Assembly: GCF_022682495.2 (NCBI RefSeq)
Contig: NC_071389.1
Coordinates: 9,043,199-9,107,198, forward strand
DNA: 64,000 bases
From: Desmodus rotundus
Lineage: Eukaryota; Chordata; Mammalia; Chiroptera; Phyllostomidae
Direction of reading: 5' to 3'
Shown: piece by piece, positions 30,833 to 42,289 of the stretch
How the letters are laid out: each line of letters begins with the position of its first letter
Numbering within the stretch: position 1 is the stretch's first letter
The notes under the pieces: model-generated
Told to the model about the DNA's origin: nothing
What the model saw: only the letters and a program-made list of their open reading frames with translations
Databases searched by the model: none
Program-made: the position numbers and the translations under genes

Positions 30833-31215
30833 AAATGCAATACAGCTATCCGTACCATGGATTAATCTCAAGAACAAGAGTTAAGCAAAAATTTGAAGAC
30901 ACTGAAAACAACACGATTACATAAAGTTCAAAACCCTGCAAAGTTCAACAATACATTGTTGAGCAATACAAACGTGGTACAACTATAAAGAAAGGCAAGA
31001 GAATTACAAAAGCAAAATTCAGGGATTACCTGGGGGTGGGGGTGGGGTGCCGGGGGGGGGGGGGGGGGGGGGCCAGGATCAGGGAGGGGCACTCTTCCCG
31101 AAGTGGTAACATTCCTTTTTTGTAAACTGAGTGGGGGGTCCATGCCTGTTACTTGTAATCTCCTTCTTTATACTGTATATTTTGTATCGACTCAATGTGT
31201 AACAAAATTTTTTAA
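30833..31215 (+). repeat. L1 3' fragment, 3' half
   Basis: ATGGATTAATCTCAAGAACA, GTGGTACAACTATAAAGAAA, a G-rich polypurine tract and the end TATTTTGTATCGACTCAATG; L1 3' UTR-like. Confidence 0.6.
31052..31072 (+). repeat. Poly-G run (G21)
   Basis: Twenty-one consecutive G, preceded by GGGGGTGGGGGTGGGG. It lies in the polypurine tract of an L1 3' UTR. Confidence 0.85.
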
Positions 31216-33449
31216 CAAATTTTAACAATGTTCTTTCTGACTTTAAACAATGTTCTGAAGTGTGAACTTGGGCAGCTGACTGAACTACGGTAACCCCGGA
31301 AAGTCCCCAGCAGGGGCCCAGCCAGCCCTGAGACTACTGGAATGAGAAGTGCTCACCCAACCTGGCGTCCGGACTGGGGGGATGCAGCTCCCCACTGGGC
31401 AGTGGAGCCGTCCACTCAGGACAGGAAAGGAACTGCTTAGATGAACAGTTCCAGCATAGGAAGTGCTGAGGGTGGGGTGGGGAGACCAGGTTCTGCTGCC
31501 AGACCTTTAAAATGTCTGAAAGCCCAGAAGTTGAACATGGTTTTGATCACAGTGAACCCACCGAGCCTGTTTTCTGAGCTGGTCCCCACTGTGTGGAGCT
31601 GCCCCCTCTGAACTTCTGCTCTTCAGACAGGAGCGCACAACTCTCAGTTCCAGCCGTGCCCTGTGCTTCCTTCCTTTGAAGCTCAAGGCTTATCTCCCTC
31701 CAATTTCCCAACAAGCAGGTTTGAATCCCGGAGCCCAAGCCCTGGGTTTCTGTATGTCTTGGTGGTTTGAGGTTGACCTTGATTGGCCCCTGGACTGTTG
31801 AGCTATTGACACCGGGGAAGACCTTAGAGAGTGACAGGTACCTACGCTGGCACTCCACACACATCTGTAGCAAAGGCTGCAGCCACTCAGTGCTGAAAGG
31901 CTTACCCTTTGGCCTGTGTTATTCAACCACTTTAAAGTCGTGGCCAGCAAAAGAAGTACATTATGGTCTCGGGACAATATGCTTTGTGCACATAATGCAG
32001 TTGGAGTTTTTCACTTTCTCTGAGGTTGGGGCTCCCTCCCTGTTCTGGGGTCCATCCCCAACAACGTGCCACCCTGCCAGACCCCACATCTGAGAGCCTC
32101 CATGCACCCACACAGGCACCATCCTTCGGGAAACTCCAGCAGAGGGCCAGCCAGCTGGTCATGTGTCCCTGTATCAAACACCTTTCTTTCTTCCTCAAAT
32201 CTCCACACTTCCGTTCCTGACCCGCTTCAGGGTCCTCTTCTCCTCACAAACATATAGTAACGCTAGAGTTACCAACTATGGAGTCAGGGGCTCAGCTGAG
32301 CACGCCCCATGCATGACCTCACCAATGATTCCACCCCATACAGCAATGGGTGAGGTCACAAATACCCCCTTTTACAATGGAGGAAGCTGAGGCTTAAAGA
32401 GTTCCAGTGCTCAGCCCAAAGGCATGCATCTAGTAAGCATAAGGAAGAGGAAGAGCCCAGGTATGTCTTAGTTCTTGCTTCTAACCAGTGCCCTAGACTG
32501 CAGTTCTTAGCTGGGGGTGATTCTGCCCCAGATGTTTGCATCTGTCTGGAGACATTTTTGGTTGTCACAGCTGGAGTTAGGTGGCTACTACTGGCATCTA
32601 TGTGTACTACTGGCCAGGGAGGGCTACTAAACATCTCAAAGTGCACAGGACAGCACTCCCAACTTGCCCAGTCCCAAATGTCCACTGTGTCAAGGTTGAG
32701 AGACCCTGCTCTACTGGAAAAAAGACAGAAAGACGGAGAAACGATCTTCTGACCTAGACTCTCCTAGTTTTGGTCACAGTTCTCCACGTCCACATCCCGT
32801 ATCACAGCCAGACACCAAGGAAACCGCCAGGCCCTCCTCTCTCTCCCATCGGCAGCATGCCCACCTCCCATCACACTGGAGTTCTCTCCGCCTGGACTGC
32901 CAGGTCCTCTTCAGTCAGTCAAGGCTGATCTTCCAGGCATCCGACGTCTACTGCAAACCAGCTATGTGCCAGGAAGTGAGCTACCCAGTGGGAATGCCAG
33001 GAGAAAGCAGACCCCGTCCCTGCACGCAAGATGCTGGGGGTCTACAGGGAGACAGACCAGGAAACCTGTGGTTATGATGAGGGCACTAAGAAGTTACAGA
33101 GGAGGGGCCCCCAAACTCCACCATGCTGGTGGCTGGGGAAGGCTCAGAGAAGGCTCCCTAGAAGCCTTTGAGTTTGGAAGGGAGCCCTTCTCTTCCAAAG
33201 GACCCCTCACCAGACTTTTCAGAGTATGGTCTCTGAGCATCCACAGATTGACAACTTTAATTAGAAAGCTTGGTGGAACCCCTGAGGGAGACAGGGAGGG
33301 CACAGAGTGGTCCTCCTACAATGTGGACAATCCCTGCCCTGAGGCGGGGTGGGGGCGGCAGCCTGGCTTAGGGTTTAGGCCTTCTTCGACTGCAATCCTA
33401 ACTGGCACCTCTGGCTTTGAACCACCCAGCACCTTGCAGCGGGAGGTGA

Positions 33450-33600
33450 CGAACACTTGCACATGACCTTGTGAATTCTCAAAACAGTTCTGCGAGGTAG
33501 AGACTGTTATCCCCGTTTCACGGATGAGGAAACTGAGGCACAGCAATGCAGGAACTGGATCTTAGGACACAGCACCACTAAGCAGTGAAGCAGGGATCCA
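33450..33600 (-). repeat. MIR SINE
   Basis: Core GATGAGGAAACTGAGGCACA preceded by ACAGTTCTGCGAGGTA, a minus-strand MIR. Confidence 0.6.
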
Positions 33601-35817
33601 CACTCAACGCCGGAGTCCTTGTTGCCTCTGAGGGCACCTGTACAGTCAGCACCCGAGACAGGGTGTGCCTGGCAAATCTCACCACCTCAGGAGAGCCCTC
33701 CGCCCGTCACCCTTCCCTGCACCACCCCGTTTGAAACAGCTCCCTGTACTGTTTCCTACAGCGTACTGTGACTATCCACATGGCCAAGAGTTTACTCGGG
33801 CCCACATCCCTAGCAGCGTCTGACACGCTGAACACAGAGCATGGTGAATGTGTAAACAAGCCTGCACTCCCCGGGCACAAGCAACATAAACCTGCCCGAG
33901 CCAGACCAGCCTGCCTTGGAGAGATGGAGGCCTGGGAAGCATGCCCAGCCCTCTTTCACCAACGCAGTGGACTTGACCTCAGGCTGGGCCCAAGCCCCAA
34001 AGTTAGCAATCCAGTCACACAGGGGACCAAGCAGGTTCTCTCAGCCAGCTTTCCCTCCAGTATTGGAGTAGTCACGATTCATTCTTTGTCTGTACACCAG
34101 ATGCTAATGTTTGGGGACATGCTGTACAAAACTATGTAACTTTAAACATTAGAACCGTAAAACGGATGAGCGTGTGCTCCCCACTCCATCTTTCCCTTTC
34201 TGCCAAGTGGAATGCATACACGATGGCAGGGGCTGAAGCAGCCAGCTTAGACCATGAGGCGGAAGCTGAGGTTTGAGCAAGGAGAGCCACATGATCAGTG
34301 GTACCCTGCTCCTGGATCACTTCACAAAGCAGACTCAACTGTTCTACCAGCCCTGGACTGCTTACTTCCAGAACAATAAGGGGCAAGGAATAGGTTTCTA
34401 TTTTGTTTCAGCCACTATATTCTGGGATTGTTAACATTGTAATAATTAAAAAAGGTGTGAGCATGGCCCAGTGATTAACTCAGTCTGGTCTTCGTTGGTA
34501 AAACCATAGTAATATCAATAATTCCCCCTAAACTAAGATTTTGTCATTTGTATAACTTTAAAGAAAAATCTGTCTTGAAAGGATGGTTTGACTCATGCTG
34601 AGCCTGGAGAAGGACAGACTGACCTGCTGGTTTGTTTCAACCTCGAGTATTACAGACATACCTCAGATTTCCAAGTAGCCCAGACTACTCTTTTCTGACA
34701 GTTTGTCTGGGTAAACTCCAGCTTGGCTCTCCTCCTCCCACTCATTACCTGAATCAAAGACACCCAAGTGGAAAATGTGATGAGAACTCAGAGTATCTGC
34801 TTCCTTAAGAGCTGCCTTTTCATTCATCCATCAAACACAGGCAAATGGAGAGCACTGAGCACAGAGCCAGGCACAGAGTGAGCGCTCAGTAAATGTTAAA
34901 TTACATCATCTTTGGTCTGCTGGGGCCACCCTCATTTCTCACCTGAACTATTCTAGCAAATTCTCCCAACTGGCCTCCAGGGTCACCCCCTTTCATACAT
35001 CTTTCACCTAGCCAGAGCGATCTTGCTAATCCGCAAATCTTAAATGACTTCCCGTTAACCTAAAATCTAAACTCCAGGACTAGATTTAAAAGCCACCCCC
35101 CGTCCCCCCACCCCAGGACCAGACCACAGCCTGCTCCCTTAGTCCTAACTCTCGGCTCCGAGAGGAAGACCCAACGTGCTTAAGGACTGAGTGAGCAAGC
35201 CCGGAGGCGGCTGACTTTTCACCACCGCCCCAGAGTCGGATCACCCGCCCTAGCCTCAGACCCCAGCGGGTGCTGAATCACCGTCTGTGCAATGAATGAA
35301 TGGAGGGAGGGAGGGGACTGCACACCGGGGCAGTGGCGGCCTCCTACTCTGCCCGAGCCCCCTAAGCCCTGGCAGGCCTGTGCCCTCTGCCGCTCCCAGC
35401 GCGTGTGAGCTGCCCCTGCACCCTGACCCCTCGCGGCGCGGCCACAGAACGCCCACCCGCTGAGGCGCGCGGGGTCAAGGGGCGGTGACAGCCGGGCGGC
35501 GGGGGCGGAGATGTTACCAGCTGGGGTGTCACCCGGCCCGTGAGGCGACTCGCGCTCCCTCGCCGCTCCCGTGCCAGGGCTGCCGGTTCGCCCAACCACT
35601 TCCCAACCACGTCCCTCCCGGTCCCCGAGCGGCGCACCCCGCCCAGCTGCCCCTCACCCTCCTGCCCCGCGGGGTCCCCTTAGTCTGGGTTCCCTTCCCA
35701 TTCCATTTCCCTCCCCTCCCCCACACAACCGTCCTGGCTTATCGCCGCGCCCCATCCTCCGCCGCCTCCGCCCGGATCCCAGGAGTCTCCCGGCCCCGGG
35801 CGCCTGCTGACCCTCAC

Positions 35818-35945
35818 CTGCCATGTCCCGGACCCCGCCGCTGAAAGAGGTGCATCACGGCCGCGAGGAGGCCGGGGACGGCACTTCAGAGCAGACAAAG
35901 GGCGCCGCCATGTCAGAGTCGGGCGGAACCGACCTCGCCGGTTTC
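35818..35945 (-). other. ZBTB17: ZBTB17 non-coding 5' exon
   Basis: On the minus strand this stretch ends ACATGGCAG with a consensus donor GTGAGGG, and splices to the acceptor two bases before the main ATG. The upstream edge is uncertain. It contains an 18-codon upstream ORF (ATG 35911-35909, TGA 35857-35855) whose stop overlaps a second ATG (35855-35853). A third ATG (35824-35822) is in frame with the main start after splicing. Confidence 0.7.
35904..35911 (-). promoter_or_regulatory. ZBTB17: YY1-type element ATGGCGGC
   Basis: GACATGGCGGC on the minus strand, a good YY1 core near the expected transcription start. As often with such elements, its ATG also opens an upstream ORF. Confidence 0.5.
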
Positions 35946-36002
35946 CCGGCTGCAACTTCCGCCGCACGCGCAGCGCCCGCGCTGGGCGAGGATCGCGGAC
36001 AG

Positions 36003-36012
36003 GCGCATGCGC
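36003..36012. promoter_or_regulatory. ZBTB17: NRF1 site GCGCATGCGC
   Basis: Perfect palindromic NRF1 motif about 60-90 bases upstream of the inferred ZBTB17 start. Confidence 0.55.
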
Positions 36013-36048
36013 CTAGCTACCCAGAAGTTCTACAGTAACTTCTGCAAT

Positions 36049-36236
36049 CATTTTTTTTTTTAATTTTTATTTCTAGAGAGAGGGGAAGGAAAGGAGGAAG
36101 GGAGGGAGAGAAACACGTGCGAGAGAACCAGGTTGCCTCTCTCACACACTCCCGGGACCTGGCCCGCTTCCTAGGCGTGTGCCCTGACGGGAATCAAACC
36201 TGCCACCTCCCGGTTCGCAGGCCGGCGCTCACCGGG
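36049..36236 (-). repeat. VES-type SINE just upstream of ZBTB17 promoter
   Basis: Inverted copy with a T-rich start and GAGAGAAACACGTGCGAGAG body. The tRNA head end is degenerate (ACCGGGCCTGGCAG in place of the usual ACCAGCCAGGG). It lies about 40 bases upstream of the NRF1 site. Confidence 0.8.
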
Positions 36237-36289
36237 CCTGGCAGAACTGTTTCCATTGTAATCTTTCCTCGGTTTTCTATCCCCGCTAT

Positions 36290-36490
36290 GACAGTAACAG
36301 CTTCTACGGGTTCAGCGCTTACTGTGTGCCAGGCACTGTGTTATTAAGTGTTCTCACCAACCTTCAAACGGTATCAGTCTCCCCCTCTCGGAGAAGGAAG
36401 AACACAGGCTCGGAGAGGGCAAATGAATCGCCCCTGTCACGCATTTCACAAGCGGTGGAGCCAAGGTGTGAATTTAGCTGTGGTTCCCAA
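36290..36490 (-). repeat. MIR SINE
   Basis: Contains GCGCTTACTGTGTGCCAGGC and degenerate MIR core on the minus strand. Confidence 0.45.
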
Positions 36491-37021
36491 ACGGCAGATC
36501 CCGGATCCCGGATTACGTTATCCTGTCTCGTGAGCCACCCATTATCTCCGTCCCTGCTTAGGGCCTTTCCAGGATTAGCCTGGGTGTGAATGATGATGCC
36601 TAAGGGGGAAAAAATGTCTGCAGACTAGAACAGTCCCGCTGTGGCCTTTTTCCAGCTCTCAGCGCCTTCTGGCCACCGACCTCTGCTTTCTCACAGTTCG
36701 TGGGCTTTCTTCTTGCTTCACTTCTGATCCTGTGTATTTTCCATGATCCTTAGTTTTAACAACGCTCTTGCCCCTAGTGTTGGAGCGAGGAAAGCAGCCC
36801 CTCCTCCACCAACTGAGGCTGATCCTGCTTTCCCGGGAGAGCATGTAAATGACCTCACCTTAGAAAGTTATTTTATAAGGAGGTGCTGATTGCGCGCAGA
36901 GACCGCTCACCACCCCTCGTTTGTCTCCAGATCTGTAAGGAAAGTCTGATTCCAAAATGCCCCAGGAATCAAGCACACAGTCTGTGTAGAGGTGACTTAA
37001 ACCTATGAGAGAGACATATCT

Positions 37022-37440
37022 GTATCAATTTTCTGTTGCTGTGGCAACACATTACCATGATGTCAAGATTTAAAGCAACGCGAACTTATTATTTGTTGGT
37101 AGGAAGTCTGACATGGGAGGGTCTCACTGGGCCAAAATCAAGAGCTGGAGATTGAAGTCAATGACCAATGCCAATAAGTTAATCAGCCAGGCGTCTGTAA
37201 CGAAGCCTTCGTGAAAACCCAGAAGAATGGCATTCTGTGAGTATCCAGGCTGGTGACTACGTGGAGGTTTGGGGAGAGCGGCACACTCAGAGAGTGTGGG
37301 AGCTCCTCATGCCCTCCAGCGTACCTTGCCCTGTGCATCTCTTCCGTCTGGCTGGTTCTGAGTTGTGTCCTTTGTCAGACCGAAGCAGGAGGCTTTGGCT
37401 AGAAATAAGTAACAAAGACTTATTCAAAGGGATTTGCAAA
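37022..37440 (+). repeat. Old LTR / MaLR-type remnants
   Basis: Starts TCAATTTTCTGTTGCTGTGG, then ACCTTGCCCTGTGCATCTCT and GGCTGGTTCTGAGTTGTGTC, motifs of mammalian-wide ERVL-related LTRs. Family assignment is uncertain. Confidence 0.45.
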
Positions 37441-37659
37441 TAGGAAACACAACTAGGCAATACCCAGAGTGTTCCAAAGAAGAGAGAAAAACTGAGAGTT
37501 CATGTAGTAAAAAGTACACTCTTGAGAAGAATCAGCTCTGGATGGGTCTGAGACGGTAATCTTCCCGATGCCTGTGGTCTGGATGATGGATGTGGATGAA
37601 AAAGAGATCTACGGAAAGTAACCTCACAGGGTGATCTGATCTTAACTTCCTAAGAGGGC

Positions 37660-37995
37660 AGGTCACTAACAGGACTACTGTGTGTAGTCATGCCCCAGGC
37701 CTGTAACTTTTTTAGTAAAAGGTTTATCCTGCTGTAAACTTTCTGTACATCCAGGTTAACACACCTTTGAAATGAACCCTAAACACCATTAAGAGAGCCC
37801 ACAATCTTGTTAACTATCCTGTAATCCAAGCCCCACCTCGCCCTCTCCCACCTTCCCGTAACCTTCCTTACAATCCCTTTCATGTGCATGTATGAAGATG
37901 CAAAACTGTAATTCGCAGGAGCATTTGAGATTGCGCTCCCCAGCATATGTTGTCCGTTTGGCTCCGATAAACTTTTATAAAAATTCTCTACAGGT
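37660..37995 (+). repeat. LTR-like sequence (possible solo LTR)
   Basis: Ends GCATTTGAGATTGCGCTCCC, then TTTGGCTCCGATAAACTTTT and ATAAAAATTC, an LTR-like R/U5 arrangement. The same tail occurs as a retroposed copy at 23905-23993. No viral gene nearby. Confidence 0.4.
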
Positions 37996-38467
37996 TTGGA
38001 TGTTTCTTATGTTGGCATGGACATCTGGTGGTGTGGACAGGAGAACATTCTTTCTTGGTTTCTCCGGAGGGTTATCTATAGGATTTATGTATATTTCCAG
38101 GCATTGATGCACAGCTGAAAAGTTCAAAAGTGTAAGTCCTCAGGATGTAAAATGAAATCTGTTCCTCATGCTTGGCCCATGCGGTCTAAACCAGTTTTGT
38201 GAACTTCACTCTACAGGCTCCATTTTCAGTCAGTTTAGCTACCCTGACTTCATCTGGTTTTCTTCACTCAGTCTTCCCCTTTCGTAATACACTGGTGATC
38301 TAATGAGTAAAATATTTCTCGGAGTTCTGAGAACTGCTCGAGCAAATTAATCGAACCCAAGGAGGGGGTTGTGGGAACCTCTAGTCTATAGAAGTTCGAT
38401 GACAACAGGACTTTCCATCGGCATCTGTGCGGTGGGGGTAGCAGTCTTGTAGGACAGAGTTCTTACC

Positions 38468-38694
38468 TTTTTTTTTAATTTTTAAAAAGATTTTGTTTAT
38501 TTACTTCTAGAGAGAGGGAAAGGGACAAAGACAGAGAGAAACATCACTGTGTGAGAAAGAAACAGTTGCCTCTCACACACCTCCAACCGAGGACTTGGCC
38601 CGCAACCCAGGCATGAGCCCTGACTAGGAATCAAACCCGCCACCTTGTGGTTAGCAGACCAGTGTGCTAACCATTGAGCCACACCAGCCAGGGC
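38468..38694 (-). repeat. VES-type SINE
   Basis: Inverted copy ending GAGCCACACCAGCCAGGG, flanked by AGAGTTCTTACC and TGAGTTCTTATC. More diverged than most others here. Confidence 0.86.
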
Positions 38695-39009
38695 TCTGAG
38701 TTCTTATCTTAACCTGTGGGATCTGACACTATGTCCAGGTACTATCTCCAGGTGGGTGGTGTCTGAACTGAGTTAATTGCTTGGCTGAGTAGCAAAAAAA
38801 CACCTGGGAATTGGTGTCAGCGTCCGAACACCCTCAATCTCCCCTGCAAAGTCCCTTTCTGGGGATTAGGTGTGGATATCTTTGGGGGTCATTCTTCTAC
38901 CGTACATAGTTACTTCTTCACAGTAGTAATATTGTTTCCATTTAATGAATATCAATTTTCTTTTTAAAATGTTTTTCTTTTCCAGTAAAAGCAGTTGGTT
39001 TGACTTAAA

Positions 39010-39315
39010 GGCTGCTACACACTGCGCCCTCCCCAAATGCACATTTTGAAACCTGACCCTCAGTGTGATGGTATCAGCAGGTTGGTGGTGGGGGGGGTCT
39101 TTGAGGGTGATTAGGTCATGAGGGGGGAACCCTTATAAAAGAGACCCCAGAGAGGTTCCTTGTCCCAGCAAAAAAGACAGCTACCTCCGAACCAGCAAGC
39201 AGGTCTTCACCAAAAAACAAATCTGCAGATGCCTTGATCCGGGACTTCCCGACATCCAGAACGATGAGACACAAATGTTTGTTGTTTAGGGCCCCGACAA
39301 AGGACGCGTTACATA
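39010..39315 (+). repeat. MaLR-type (MST/MLT1-like) LTR
   Basis: TTTTGAAACCTGACCCTCAG, GGGTGATTAGGTCATGAGGG, CTTATAAAAGAGACCCCAGA and CAAATGTTTGTTGTTTAGGG follow the standard order of ancient ERVL-MaLR LTRs. It lies about 400 bases upstream of SRARP exon 1. Confidence 0.65.
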
Positions 39316-39730
39316 ACTAGTACTCCAGAAAGGCTTAGGTAGGAAAAAAAATGTAACAAAACAAAACGGTGGCACAGCCAGATGATGACTGAGGTTTGGG
39401 AAGCTGAGGCCTGGAGGAGAAGGTTCCGAGGCCTGTGCCGGGTCAGGAAACCGCTGAAGTTGGAAGAAATGGTGTCTGCGTGGTGGATGGCCTGCCTCCC
39501 GAAGACCCAACAACAGTCTTGTAGACAGAACCTTGTGGATCGAAGTAACCCCCTAACTGCCCCAGGCCAGTTCCTGGGGCTCCCGGGAGGAAGGCAGTCA
39601 GGATCCCAACCCTGTAAAGACAAAAGTTCTGGCCCTTGGTTGGGGAACTGCACAGTCTGGAACAGGCTGCCGAAAACTGCTCCTCCTGCAGACACTCCAC
39701 CAAGCTAAACCAGGTGTGGTGGCAGCGGCC

Positions 39731-41151
39731 GTGGCCTCATCAGAAGACCTCAGGGACCAGAGTGCCAGCCCCCAAGTCATGGGGCTTGAGACAGATCTGG
39801 ACACGGGTTCAGGTAAGAGAGGGCCAAGGATGCCTCTGCCCTGAAGAAGGACCTGCTGGGAGGCCAGGGCCGAGGGCAGCTACCCTCCCTGGGGGCTGCC
39901 GGGATTCTCAAGCCAGGGGAGGGCTTCACTTTTATTTCTTGTATTAAGCAACCTAACAGAACATAAGCTTCCTCCCGAGCCTGTGGTGTGGTGAAGAGCA
40001 CGTAGTTAAGGGAATGGATGTGTTTATCATTGGGGGAACTCAAAAAGTTACTTTTTTAAGAGCACCAGCTTTAGATTCAGAGAGACCCGCTTGGGCACGT
40101 GCTTCATTGATAAATGGACCGATTGGCTCTTCTCCCAGGACTAGGCTCTGAGCTGGGTGGGGAGGACAGAGCAGGGACCCCCAGGGCAGAGGGAACTGGG
40201 CACTGATGGTGTTCTCTGAGGTTCTGGTGTCACGTGCGGAGGGGGGGAGAGCAGCATGATGCTCCCTGAGGACCCTCGTATCTGCTCAAGCCGTGCCTTG
40301 GTCTTCTAATCTGTTAAAGGGGGCTGGGGCTTTCCTCTTGTTTGAGGACCTCGCTGCTTGCAGTGCAGTGCCTGGACCAGCAGCGCTGGCATCTCCCTGG
40401 AGCTTGTCGGAAGTGCTGCAGACCCACTGTGCCAGGGCCCTCCGTGTGCATGGCGAGGACGAGGAGCTCTGAGCCAGGGGTCTCTGTGCTCCTGTGGGGC
40501 AGATGGCCGATCAGAGGGAAGCAGGATTGAAAGCCAGGTCCCTCTGATACTAAAGTCCACGCTCTTTGCCCACTGTCCCCCACCCCTGCCCGCTGTTTCC
40601 ATCTGTGTGTGTCAACCCACACACGGGTAAAACTTTGTGGAATGAATGAACAAGTGAATTAACAATAGAACCACGTCGATTGTTGTGCTAACATGAACCT
40701 TCGGTCTTTTCCTTTCCTTCTAGGGGGGAAGCCAGCCCACCATCTAAAGGCCATCCCCACAGCTCACCTAACTTTCATTATTGAATGTGCCCGTGGGAAA
40801 CCGCTCTCTCTGGCAGCTCCTCCGGTGCCGCCCCAAGCCCTCAGTCCCAACCTAGGACCCGTCACCCCTCCAATGAAGACTTAAATCTTGTTCTGTGGGT
40901 ACAGCCAGTCCCTTCTGATTCAGGAGGTCCCCTTGGGTGGGGAGCACCTTGCCCATGCCAGGGGCACCCTGCCACCCCGCAGAGGGACTGTGACCTCGGC
41001 TTTCTCCCCAGTCAGCCCACTGAGGTCCTAGGAGCCTCCTAAAGCCAAGGGGAGTCCCTCGAAGATGGTGCCCACAAGGTCTTCAGCTTGGGAGACAGTC
41101 ATGGACTCACTCAAAGCTTTCTCCTCCTGTGTCTGCGGGCAGGCAGATTAA
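39731..41151 (+). pseudogene. SRARP: SRARP (C1orf64) decayed gene
   Basis: Orthologous position (between ZBTB17 and HSPB7) and clear similarity to human steroid receptor-associated and regulated protein, a small androgen/estrogen-receptor and 14-3-3 partner. Exon 1 is 39731-39812 (donor GTAAGA) and exon 2 is 40724-41151 (acceptor CCTTCTAG). Joined, they make exactly 170 codons, the human length (169 residues plus stop) as I recall it, with no net frame change. Recognisable pieces are SSEDLRDQ, PTAHLTFIIECARGK, VTPPMKT and the C-terminal SLKAFSSCVCGQAD. Disruptions: the start codon is GTG (39731-39733), codon 81 is TAA (40882-40884; Tyr in human) and codon 130 is TAG (41029-41031). Splice sites look intact. 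A 64-residue peptide from the internal ATG at 39779 to codon 80 is the most that could be made. Sequencing or assembly error is unlikely to give all three changes. Confidence 0.85.
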
Positions 41152-41475
41152 CTGGAAGAGCCTGACCGTGGGGCAAGGGGGCTGGCACCTCAGGCCCAAG
41201 TGTCCAGGGGCTGCCCTACCCAGCGCCCACGGCCTATTTGCCAGGATCTGCAAAATGCCAGGGAAAAACAGCGCAACTTTCTTGGAGCGTATATCCTTGG
41301 AGTGGGGGGAGAGGCGGGAAGAAGGTTAAACAACCAAATAAATAAAGACGATTTTGAACAGAGACAATAAGCTCTGTGTCGAAACTGAGACATGGAAAGG
41401 GATTGGGGCAAAGAGCTTTTCTGATACCGTGGTTGGGAAAGGCCTCTCTGAGTGAGTAGCAATTAAAGTATGATT

Positions 41476-41699
41476 GGCCCTGGCTGGTGTGGCTCAGTGG
41501 ATTGAGTGCTGGCCTGCGTGAACTAAAGGGTCGCTGGTTCAATTCCCACTCAGGGCACATGCCTGGGTTGTAGGCCAGGTCCCCAGCAGAGGGAGTGCAA
41601 GAGGCAACCACACATTGATGTTTCTCTCCATCTCTTTTTCCCTCCCTTCCCCTCTCTCTAAAAATAAAAAATAAATAAATAATCTTTAAAAAAATAAAT
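41476..41699 (+). repeat. VES-type SINE
   Basis: Nearly consensus head GGCTGGTGTGGCTCAGTGGA. Duplications AAAGTATGAT at 41465-41474 and 41700-41709. Looks young. Confidence 0.9.
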
Positions 41700-42289
41700 A
41701 AAGTATGATCTGAAAGGTAAGAAGGAGCCAAGCTCTGTGAATCATCCTCACCCAGGGCCGTGGGGCGGAGCAGACCAGAGTGGGGTCAGCACGACAGGCA
41801 GGGGCAGCCCGTTGGCTGCTGTCATCATGGTTCACATATAGTGTGTAGGTCACCAAAGGGCACGAGACACAGAATGGGGAAATCCAAGAACTTAGGTGGG
41901 ACCTGGCAACTGGAGCCAATAAAGGGAACCGGCTTCTCAAGCGGGGGTGAAAGTCTGCCAAAGGGAATAGAGTGTCATATTTGAATAAATGAAATAAGAG
42001 ATAGTACACACTAAGCATCTATTTTGTACCAGGCTCGTGCTGCCCCCTAGAAATACAGAAAAAGGGGGGCCCTGCTCCATAGGGCAGTCATGTTCCCCAG
42101 CACGAAGTGTGCCCCCTGGCGTGTGTGAGGGTGTGTGAAGGTCGAAGGGATGCACAGCGCTGTGTGAAACGCTAAGTCAGCCCATCTGAGGAAGTGTCTC
42201 AAGGCTCTCAGATTAAAATTGCTGATTGTCCATTTATTTATTCAAATGACTGTTTTCACCAGGTTCCTACAAACTTTAGTAGCTAACAT

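Larger units (their letters stand above)
18513..35817 (-). other. ZBTB17: ZBTB17 intron 1 (repeat-rich)
   Basis: A 17.3 kb first intron between the non-coding 5' exon (donor CAG|GTGAGG at 35818) and the coding exon (acceptor at 18513). It holds VES SINEs, two L1 3' fragments, an MLT1-like LTR, a TIR-bounded DNA transposon and a G21 run. From about 18513 to 22600 it is mostly unique sequence, and from 31220 to 35200 largely unique with old MIR pieces. I see no coding exon in it. Confidence 0.85.
35380..36020. promoter_or_regulatory. ZBTB17: CpG island at ZBTB17 5' end
   Basis: GC-rich and CpG-dense, unlike flanking sequence. It covers the 5' exon and the start of intron 1. Promoter motifs on or beside the 5' exon are a perfect NRF1 palindrome GCGCATGCGC (36003-36012), an ETS site (ACTTCCGC, 35955-35962) and a YY1 element. 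There is no TATA box, the usual layout for a housekeeping-type promoter. Confidence 0.8.

Noticed and set aside
39382..39708. 108-codon frame as a new gene next to SRARP
   Set aside because: Its codons overlap the SRARP 5' flank in another frame, with no recognisable domain; a chance frame.
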